From: an uncultured Roseiflexaceae bacterium
GTDB taxonomy: Bacteria; Chloroflexota; Chloroflexia; Chloroflexales; Roseiflexaceae
Assembly: GCA_937974195.1 (NCBI GenBank)
Contig: CALJIC010000317.1
Location: 1 to 19,841, forward strand
Direction of reading: 5' to 3'
Length of the DNA: 19,841 nt
Numbering within the stretch: position 1 is the stretch's first letter; each line of letters opens with the position of its first letter. The translations under genes were made by a program, and so were the position numbers. The notes under the pieces were generated by a model. That model ran no database searches. It worked only from the letters and a program-made list of their open reading frames with translations, and was not told the DNA's origin. Positions 14,726 through 19,841 of the stretch are shown here, one piece after another.

Positions 14726-15125
14726 CGTAACGCCAGCAGGAGGTTCTGGGAGGCAAGGTGGCGCCAGGATCGCAGGTCCAATGACCCGCTCGCAGACCCA
14801 ATGGTCCGCTCTCCCTGGCGTCACCCTGAGTCTAGCACGATCGGGCGGCAGTGGCGTGGCGGCGTATCACCTCCGGGTGAAGAAGTGACACCCAGGCGGG
14901 CCGCGCGCAGCCGCTCCCCTCGCACCACCCCCCTCGCCCGATGAATCTGCTCAGGACGCCGCTGTTCTCCCGGCGCGGCGGTTGCCAAGCCGTGCGCCCG
15001 GGAGGCGAAATCTTTCCTTCGACTGCGGGCTGCCGCGCTATGCTGATGATGAGGCTCCGCGCGCGGCGTGTAGCCAGCGAGCGCGCGCGGACAACCGTGG
15101 CCCGCGGCCACGGAGGGGGTGTGCG
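14726..15125. other. 400-base intergenic region before the small membrane protein
   Basis: No convincing gene: open frames here are Arg/Pro/Ser-rich with no ribosome-binding site. Visible are a 5-pair hairpin TCACC/GGTGA at 14867-14880, a -10-like TATGCT at 15039-15044 (with TTCGAC at 15018 but only a 15-base spacer), a CCGCGCGC/GCGCGCGG stem (15057-15064 with 15083-15090) and the hairpin at 15095-15113. Confidence 0.5.
15095..15113 (+). promoter_or_regulatory. hairpin abutting the Shine-Dalgarno of the small membrane protein
   Basis: A perfect 8-pair stem CCGTGGCC (15095-15102) with GGCCACGG (15106-15113), 3-base loop. The Shine-Dalgarno GGAGGGGG starts at 15112, so its first two bases are locked in the stem. 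The start codon is at 15126. Confidence 0.6.
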
Positions 15126-15485
15126 ATGAGTCACGCGGCGAACGATCCGCGCAGGAAGCAAACGATCCTCACGGTCGGCTTCCTCGCACTCTACCTGGTG
15201 CTGGTCGCGCTGGGCCTGTTTGTGGGCCTGGTGATCTGGCGCCAGGCGTTGTACTTCGTGTTCTACGGCTGGGCCGGCTTCGGCGCCTGGGCGCGGTTCC
15301 TGTATATGACCACCGTCGTCGGCGGCTCGATGCTGCTGGTGCTCGGGCTGCTGGTGGCTGAGCGGTACCTGGACGCCGGCAGGGAGCGGGGGCAGCTGCT
15401 GCCGCGCTTTTTCAGAGCGGCGGGGCTGGCCGCCCTGATCGGCCTGCTCGGCTGGATCATCCTGGTGGTGGGGCGCGCCGGCTAG
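15126..15485 (+). CDS. small integral membrane protein, unknown function
   Basis: A 119-residue hydrophobic protein not matched to a named family. Hydrophobic helices are visible at about 13-37 (TILTVGFLALYLVLVALGLF and on), 62-78 (TTVVGGSMLLVLGLLVA) and 98-115 (AAGLAALIGLLGWIILVV). The aromatic stretch 42-60 (LYFVFYGWAGFGAWARFLY) may be a fourth, tilted or re-entrant segment. The N-terminus (HAANDPRRK) is basic and probably cytoplasmic. The ATG at 15126 is chosen for its GGAGG about 9 bases upstream. The HAD-ATPase fusion gene follows 120 bases later on the same strand, so cotranscription is possible but not shown. Confidence 0.8.
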   Translation: MSHAANDPRRKQTILTVGFLALYLVLVALGLFVGLVIWRQALYFVFYGWAGFGAWARFLYMTTVVGGSMLLVLGLLVAERYLDAGRERGQLLPRFFRAAGLAALIGLLGWIILVVGRAG

Positions 15486-15605
15486 GAGACGCCGCTGCTG
15501 GTATGACGACCTTCTCGATCAGATCGAACAGCGCCCGGTCATCGGCACGCCAGCGGCCGGAGCCATTGACCCGGCCGCCGTGGACGTGCCAGGAGTGAGG
15601 CTTCC

Positions 15606-17387
15606 ATGCATCTGCGTGTGCTGGCATGCGATCTCGATGGGACACTCGCCGAGCACGGCGAGGTCGCCGCTGAGACATGGGAGGCGCTCGCCCGAGCCCG
15701 CGCGGCCGGCCTGGCGATCATCCTCGTCACCGGCCGCATCCTCCAGACCTTTGCCCCAAACGGGCCCTACGCTGACCTGTGCGATGCGATCGTGGCTGAG
15801 GACGGGGCGGTCGTCTACTTCCCGGAGCGCGACCGGGTGGTCCTGCCGTTTGGGCGCCTGCCCCCGGAGCTTGTGGAGCGCCTCGATATGAGCAGCATCC
15901 CGCTCGAGCGCGGGATGGTGATCGTCGCGACACACGAGCCCTACGATCAGATCGTGCTGGAAGTCCTGCGCGGGATCGGCGGCGGCGCGACGGTCGAGTA
16001 CAACCGGGGCGCTGTGATGGTGCTGCCGGCCGGCGCGACGAAGGGCGCCGGGCTGCTCTACGCCCTGCGCGAGCTGGGCTACTCGCCGCACAACGTCGTC
16101 GCATGCGGCGATGCCGAGAACGATCGCAGCCTGTTCGCGGTCGCCGAGCTGGCCGTCGCGGTCGCCAACGCGGTGCCGCCCATCCGGGCCATCGCCGATG
16201 TCATCCTGCCCGAGCCGGACGGCGCCGGCGTGCGCTTCCTGATCGGCGAGCTGTGTGCCGGGCGCACTCTCCCGGCCAGCCCGCGGCCCGACCGGCAGCT
16301 GCTGCTGGGGCGAACGCCCGCCGGCAGCGCGGTGCACATCGCGCCCGCGACGCTTCTGGACGGCAACATCGGCATCGTCGGCGCGAGCGGGAGCGGCAAG
16401 TCGTGGGTCGCGGGTCTGCTCGCGGAGGAGCTGCTGAAGCAGGGGTACCAGCTCTGCGTGATCGACCCGGAGGGCGACTACCGCGGGCTGCGCGCGTATC
16501 CCCACACGCTGCTGGTCGGCGGCCAGGGGACCCGGCTGCCGCCGGTCGCCGAGCTGGTCACGCTCTGCGAGTACAGCGACGTCAGCCTGGTGCTGGATCT
16601 GTCGACGCACCCGCTCGCCGAGCGCAACGCCTACGTCGCCGAGCTGCTGCGCGCCCTGCGCGGGCTGCGCGCTCGGCGCGGCCGGCCGCACTGGTTCCTG
16701 GCTGACGAGATCCAGAGCCTGTGCCCGTGCCACAACGGCGAGGTGACGGCCATGCTCGAGACCATGCTCCCGGACGGCGGGTGGTGTTTCGTCAGCTACC
16801 GGCCGAGCCAGGTATCGCCCCTGCTGCCGGCGATGTTGAACGGCTGGATCCTGACCCGCCTGAGCGCCCCGGCTGAGCTTGCGGCGCTCGCCCAGCTGCT
16901 CGGCAGCGAAGCCGCGTGGTCGGTAATTGAGCCGCACCTGCCGCAGCTGCCGACCGGGCAGGCCTACCTGCTGCTCGACACCGTGCGGGAGGGCTCAGAC
17001 CAGCCAGGCACGTCGAAGGACAGCCCGGTGATATTCCGGCCCGGCCCGCGCACCGTGCCCCACATCCGCCACCTGCACAAGTACCTGTGGGCGCCGCTTC
17101 CCGACGGGCAGCGGTTCTACTTCCGCGACGCGGCCGGCGGAGAGCACGGGCAGGCGGCGAGCCTGTGGGAGTTTCGGGAGGCGCTCGCGCGGCTGCCCGG
17201 CGACGTGCTGCAGTACCACCTGTCCCGCGGCGACTTCAGCCGCTGGGTGCGCGACACGCTCCACGACAGCGAGCTTGCGGACCGGCTCGCCAGGATCAGC
17301 CGGCGCGGCATGGCCGGCGAAGAGCTGCGGCAGGCGCTGGTGTCGGTGGTGGTGGATCGTTTCGACGAGCTGGATAACCTGATATGA
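15606..17387 (+). CDS. HAD phosphatase fused to HerA/DUF87-like ATPase and a small C-terminal domain
   Basis: A 593-residue fusion. Residues 1-215 are a HAD-IIB phosphatase with every catalytic motif: DLDGT (9-13; Asp9, Asp11), VTGR (41-44), Lys146 and GDAENDR (168-174). Residues about 228-480 are a P-loop ATPase with Walker A GASGSGKS (259-266, Lys265), VIDPEGDYRG (285-294) after the second strand, and Walker B FLADEIQ (364-370), as in HerA/DUF87-type proteins. Residues about 498-562 (FYFRDAAGGEHGQAASLWEF then HLSRGDFSRWV) recall the DUF5752-type domain. No membrane helix. AGGAGTGAGG precedes the ATG. HAD-IIB members usually act on small sugar phosphates. What the ATPase does is unknown: it lacks a visible partner nuclease, so HerA-type DNA end processing is not supported by the neighbours. 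Confidence 0.88.
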   Translation: MHLRVLACDLDGTLAEHGEVAAETWEALARARAAGLAIILVTGRILQTFAPNGPYADLCDAIVAEDGAVVYFPERDRVVLPFGRLPPELVERLDMSSIPLERGMVIVATHEPYDQIVLEVLRGIGGGATVEYNRGAVMVLPAGATKGAGLLYALRELGYSPHNVVACGDAENDRSLFAVAELAVAVANAVPPIRAIADVILPEPDGAGVRFLIGELCAGRTLPASPRPDRQLLLGRTPAGSAVHIAPATLLDGNIGIVGASGSGKSWVAGLLAEELLKQGYQLCVIDPEGDYRGLRAYPHTLLVGGQGTRLPPVAELVTLCEYSDVSLVLDLSTHPLAERNAYVAELLRALRGLRARRGRPHWFLADEIQSLCPCHNGEVTAMLETMLPDGGWCFVSYRPSQVSPLLPAMLNGWILTRLSAPAELAALAQLLGSEAAWSVIEPHLPQLPTGQAYLLLDTVREGSDQPGTSKDSPVIFRPGPRTVPHIRHLHKYLWAPLPDGQRFYFRDAAGGEHGQAASLWEFREALARLPGDVLQYHLSRGDFSRWVRDTLHDSELADRLARISRRGMAGEELRQALVSVVVDRFDELDNLI

Positions 17388-17404
17388 CCAGCGCCCACCA
17401 CGCG

Positions 17405-18460
17405 CTAGGACAGCCAGCGCCTGAGCCAGGGGACCGCGTCGGCGCCGTGCCAGCGGTGGTCGCCGGCGAAGACGCTGTGCGCCAGCCGCTCCTCGGCGCC
17501 GAGCAGGCGGTACGCCCGCCGCGTGATGTCGAGCTGCTCGGTCACGTTCGCCACGCCGCGCTCGCCGTTCAGCGGGTCGGAGTCGCCGGTCTCGACGAGC
17601 AGCGGCCGGGGGGCGATCAGCGCGCCGAGGTCGCCCATGTCCACGAGCCGCCACAGGCCCGGCACGTAGTTGCAGCTGCAGTTCTGGCTGAGGCGCAGCA
17701 GCGCGTCCTTGTAGCCGTAGAAGTAGCCGCTGACGATCGCGCAGCGCACCCGCTCGTCCAGCGCCGCCAGCCAGAGGGTCTGCAGCCCGCCGCCCGAGAG
17801 GCCGGCGCAGGCGATCCGCTCCGGGTCGCAGTCCTCGCGCGTGGCGGCGTAGTCCAGCAGGCGCATCAGGTCCCACACCCACATGCCGGTCACGGTCTGG
17901 CCGAGCGGTATGGCCATGTTGTTGAGCACGCGGCACGAGCTGCCGAGCGGGTCGCCGTCCTCGCGGGCCACGCGCTCGCGGCGCTCGCCGAAGCCGCGGG
18001 CGTCCGGGCAGAGCACGATGTAGCCGGCGCGGACGAGCTGCACGCCGTAGGCGTAGTTGTAGCGCGCGATCGCCTCCTTCGCCGCCGGGTCGTCGTCGAC
18101 GCCGGCCACCGCCGCCTTGCCGCCCCCGCCGTGCCCGTGCGGGGCGATCACGACCGGCCGCCGCTCGCCGGGGCGCAGGTCGGCCGGAGTCAGCGCGAAG
18201 AGCGGCATCGCGACGCCGGGCTCGACGTCGATCACGATCCGCTGGCGGACGTAGCCGTCCTGGGGCACGGGCGGGTCGTAGCGCGGGGAGAGCGGGCAGG
18301 CGCGCATGGTGTCGAGCCCGATCAGCGCGCGCAGCCGCTCGCGCAGGGCATCTCGCCAGGCGGCGAGCTCGCCGGGGCTGCTGGCGCGCAGGCCCATCGC
18401 GCGGCTCTCGGCGTCGAAGCGTGCGAGCAGGTACTCCTCGGTGGTGAAGCTGCTGTGCAT
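17405..18460 (-). CDS. alpha/beta hydrolase, acetyl-xylan-esterase/dienelactone-hydrolase-like
   Basis: A 351-residue serine hydrolase. The nucleophile elbow GLSGGG gives Ser222, the acid is probably Asp293 or Asp295 (ETGDSDPLNG), and the base is His335 or His338 (FAGDHRWHG). The oxyanion-side HGHGGGGK (108-115) follows strand 3. The layout, with a substantial N-terminal region (1-75) and CPDARGFGERRER (151-163), resembles the large abhydrolase/acetyl-esterase group found in many environmental bacteria. No signal peptide is seen, so it is cytoplasmic, and the substrate is unknown. The ATG at 18460 has no clear Shine-Dalgarno. It is convergent with the HAD-ATPase gene (17-base gap) and divergent from pcp. 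Confidence 0.88.
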   Translation of the reverse strand: MHSSFTTEEYLLARFDAESRAMGLRASSPGELAAWRDALRERLRALIGLDTMRACPLSPRYDPPVPQDGYVRQRIVIDVEPGVAMPLFALTPADLRPGERRPVVIAPHGHGGGGKAAVAGVDDDPAAKEAIARYNYAYGVQLVRAGYIVLCPDARGFGERRERVAREDGDPLGSSCRVLNNMAIPLGQTVTGMWVWDLMRLLDYAATREDCDPERIACAGLSGGGLQTLWLAALDERVRCAIVSGYFYGYKDALLRLSQNCSCNYVPGLWRLVDMGDLGALIAPRPLLVETGDSDPLNGERGVANVTEQLDITRRAYRLLGAEERLAHSVFAGDHRWHGADAVPWLRRWLS

Positions 18461-18532
18461 GGGTGTGTTTCGCTTTCGTGGTGTGAGAGAGGCCCTGGCG
18501 GGTGGAGACGCCCCAGCGAGGCGCTGGTACGC

Positions 18533-18558
18533 ATTATACTCGAGGGGAGTGGTATACT
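18533..18558. promoter_or_regulatory. overlapping divergent -10 boxes between the hydrolase and pcp
   Basis: On the minus strand a perfect TATAAT (18538-18533) points to the hydrolase. On the plus strand TATACT occurs at 18535-18540 and 18553-18558 and points to pcp. No good -35 hexamer is found for any of them. This is the only AT-rich patch of the 215-base divergent gap. Confidence 0.5.
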
Positions 18559-18579
18559 AGGCCCGATAGCAGGATTCCA

Positions 18580-18662
18580 GGGAGGCTTGGGGTGCTGCAG
18601 CGCCCCAGGCCTTCCGCCGCGTCCAGGGGGACGCGGGCACATGCGCGACCAGGCTGTCGCGC
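18580..18662 (+). promoter_or_regulatory. three tandem hairpins in the pcp leader
   Basis: Stem 1, 18580-18615: 16 pairs (three G-T) with a TGCA loop. Stem 2, 18617-18636: 8 perfect pairs (CCGCGTCC/GGACGCGG) with an AGGG loop. Stem 3, 18643-18662: 7 perfect pairs (GCGCGAC/GTCGCGC) with a 6-base loop. The GGGGAG Shine-Dalgarno (18663-18668) begins immediately after stem 3. This is a compact, highly structured mRNA leader; no known riboswitch class is recognised. Confidence 0.65.
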
Positions 18663-18675
18663 GGGGAGTATCGAG

Positions 18676-19281
18676 ATGGTGTTGCTGACGGGGTTCGAGC
18701 CCTTCGGGGGCGACCAGGTGAACCCCTCGCTTGAGGTCGTGCGGCGGATCGGTTCAGAGGGGGTGGATGGGCTGCGCATCAGCACGCTGGTGCTGCCGGT
18801 GGATGCCCGGCGGGTGCCGGAGATGCTTGCGGAGGCGCTCCGCCGGCTGCGGCCCGACGCCTGCCTGATGCTTGGGCTTGCCGGCGGCGTCGCGGCGCTG
18901 CAGATCGAGCGCGTCGCCGTGAACCTGTGTGACTTCCGCATCCCCGACAACGGCGGGAGCCAGCTGATCGACGAGCCGGTGGTGGCCGGCGGCCCGGCGG
19001 CGTACTTCGCGACGGTGCCGGTGCGCGCGATGCAGGAGGCGGCGCGCGGCGCAGGTGTGCCGGCCGAGCTCTCGCTCTCGGCGGGGGCGTTCCTGTGCAA
19101 CATGGCGATGTACGCGGCGCTGCACGTGTGCGCCACCGAGTCGCTCGCCACCCGCTGCGGCTTCGTGCACCTCCCGGCGCTGCCCGAGCAGGTGCTCGGC
19201 GACACGCGCGCCCGCCCGACGATGGCGCTCGAGACGATCTGCGCCGGGGTGCGGGCGATGCTGCGGGTGCTGGGCGAGTGA
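18676..19281 (+). CDS. pcp: pyroglutamyl-peptidase I (C15 family)
   Basis: A 201-residue cytoplasmic cysteine peptidase that removes N-terminal pyroglutamate from peptides. The start MVLLTGFEPFGG is diagnostic of the family, LGLAGG and the Glu-containing QIERVAVNL fit the active-site glutamate, SAGAFLCNMAMYAAL carries the catalytic Cys (about 142), and FVHLPALPEQ carries the His (about 163). Length is slightly below the usual 210-220. The open frame extends upstream, but this ATG begins the conserved motif and is preceded by GGGGAG after the structured leader. It is convergent with proS across a shared hairpin. Confidence 0.95.
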   Translation: MVLLTGFEPFGGDQVNPSLEVVRRIGSEGVDGLRISTLVLPVDARRVPEMLAEALRRLRPDACLMLGLAGGVAALQIERVAVNLCDFRIPDNGGSQLIDEPVVAGGPAAYFATVPVRAMQEAARGAGVPAELSLSAGAFLCNMAMYAALHVCATESLATRCGFVHLPALPEQVLGDTRARPTMALETICAGVRAMLRVLGE

Positions 19282-19313
19282 GGTGGTGTGGAGGGCGAAC
19301 CCTCAACACCACC
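19282..19313. terminator. bidirectional hairpin between pcp and proS
   Basis: 19282-19295 pairs with 19300-19313: 14 positions with a single G-A mismatch, CGAA loop. It begins right after the pcp stop and lies 17 bases beyond the proS stop, so it can serve both convergent genes. No T-tract on either side. Confidence 0.65.
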
Positions 19314-19329
19314 CGGCCCGCCGGCGGCG

Positions 19330-19841
19330 CTAGTAGGCGCGGGCGAAGATGACCTGGCGCGTCGTCTCCTTCCCGGTGTAGACGCAGCGCCCGGCGGCCT
19401 CCGGCTGCTCGAGCGGGATGCAGCGGATCGTCGCGCGCGTCTCGTCCTGGATGCGCTTCTCGTCCTCGGAGCTGCCGGCCCAGTAGGCGCGGGCGAAGCC
19501 GCGCTCGACCTGCTGCTTCAGCTCGTCGTACGTCGTCACATCGGCGGTGCGCTCCTCGCGGAACTTGAGCGCCCGCTCGAACAGGCTCTGCTGGATCTCC
19601 TCCAGCAGCTGCTCGATCCGCTCGGTCAGGCCGGCCTGCGGCACGAAGGACTTGCCCTCGCGCCCCGGCCGGTCGCGCCGGGCCAGCGCCACGCTGCCCT
19701 TCTCCACATCCTTCGGGCCGACCTCCACCCGCACCGGCACGCCCTTCAGCTCCCACTCGTTGAACTTGAAGCCCGGCGTGAGGTTATCGCGGTCGTCCAC
19801 CTTGAAGCGCAGGCGGCCCTTCCAGCCGGCGGTGATCTGCG
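19330..19841 (-). CDS. proS: prolyl-tRNA synthetase, C-terminal part, archaeal/eukaryal-like type
   Basis: The last 169 residues of a minus-strand gene whose start lies beyond the right edge. The frame reads from the boundary through DDRDNLTPGFKFNEWELKGV and EVGPKDVEKGSVALARRD, which is the end of the anticodon-binding domain of ProRS, and then the C-terminal domain of the type-3 (archaeal/eukaryal-like) enzymes, ending TRQVIFARAY. The terminal tyrosine is typical of this type, whereas the common bacterial type has an editing insertion instead. The zinc site of the C-terminal domain looks partial: only two cysteines (in TIRCIPLE and GRCVYTGKE) remain. The enzyme charges tRNA-Pro with proline in the cytoplasm. 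Confidence 0.95.
   Translation of the reverse strand, partial: QITAGWKGRLRFKVDDRDNLTPGFKFNEWELKGVPVRVEVGPKDVEKGSVALARRDRPGREGKSFVPQAGLTERIEQLLEEIQQSLFERALKFREERTADVTTYDELKQQVERGFARAYWAGSSEDEKRIQDETRATIRCIPLEQPEAAGRCVYTGKETTRQVIFARAY

Noticed and set aside
14645..15111. Several overlapping short frames on both strands after ppsR.
   Set aside because: No ribosome-binding site, Arg/Pro/Ser-rich composition and mutual overlap; treated as non-coding.
15519..16937. A 472-codon minus-strand frame opposite the HAD-ATPase gene.
   Set aside because: Low-complexity, Arg/Gln/Ala-rich translation with no ribosome-binding site; the plus-strand gene has complete HAD and P-loop motifs.
17384..18688. A 434-codon plus-strand frame opposite the alpha/beta hydrolase.
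   Set aside because: No family resemblance; the minus-strand hydrolase has a full nucleophile elbow and catalytic His context.

Overview
The window is chromosomal DNA from a GC-rich bacterium. Its gene content best fits the Chloroflexota, class Chloroflexia (Roseiflexus/Chloroflexus/Kouleothrix-like). The pointers are a Ycf45-type R3H/AAA ATPase next to a GNAT-like protein, a SufR-like regulator in front of a superoxide dismutase, a ppsA-ppsR pair, and a prolyl-tRNA synthetase of the archaeal/eukaryal-like type. This assignment is by recognition and was not tested by a search. Coding density is high, third codon positions are very GC-rich, and sigma70-like promoters are visible in the few AT-richer spots. 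I saw no tRNA, rRNA, insertion sequence, phage gene or CRISPR array.

Layout. 1-4558 lies on the minus strand. A SufR-like Fe-S regulator and a Mn-type superoxide dismutase form a short redox operon (4558-3253). Downstream of it lie pdxS and pdxT, the PLP synthase (2889-1342), then a GNAT-like protein and the start of an R3H/AAA ATPase that runs off the left edge. 4559-5106 is a divergent control region with a clear promoter for each direction. On the plus strand follow an SDR oxidoreductase and a class I aminotransferase (5107-7051), a small single-helix membrane protein (7186-7539), a sugar cluster (7840-10855: GT2 glycosyltransferase, GmhA-like SIS isomerase, ROK kinase, Nudix hydrolase) closed by a strong terminator, and a PEP synthase operon (11151-14648: a 48-residue small protein, ppsA, and ppsR for its regulatory kinase/pyrophosphorylase), also followed by a strong hairpin. 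Next come a small membrane protein (15126-15485) and an unusual 593-residue fusion of a HAD phosphatase, a HerA/DUF87-like ATPase and a small C-terminal domain (15606-17387). An alpha/beta hydrolase is convergent with the fusion (18460-17405). Pyroglutamyl peptidase (18676-19281) starts behind a leader of three tandem hairpins. The C-terminal part of prolyl-tRNA synthetase enters from the right edge on the minus strand.

How they work together. Most genes are central or housekeeping metabolism: vitamin B6 synthesis, oxidative-stress defence under a probable Fe-S sensor, gluconeogenic PEP formation with its dedicated regulator, sugar-phosphate and glycosyl transfer, and peptide turnover. The least ordinary items are the HAD-ATPase fusion, the regulator-SOD operon with an inverted repeat spanning its -35 box, the triple-hairpin pcp leader, a recurrent habit of placing a GC-rich hairpin just upstream of a start codon, and a small ORF with an excellent ribosome-binding site before ppsA. 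Nothing here is clearly a defence or mobile system.
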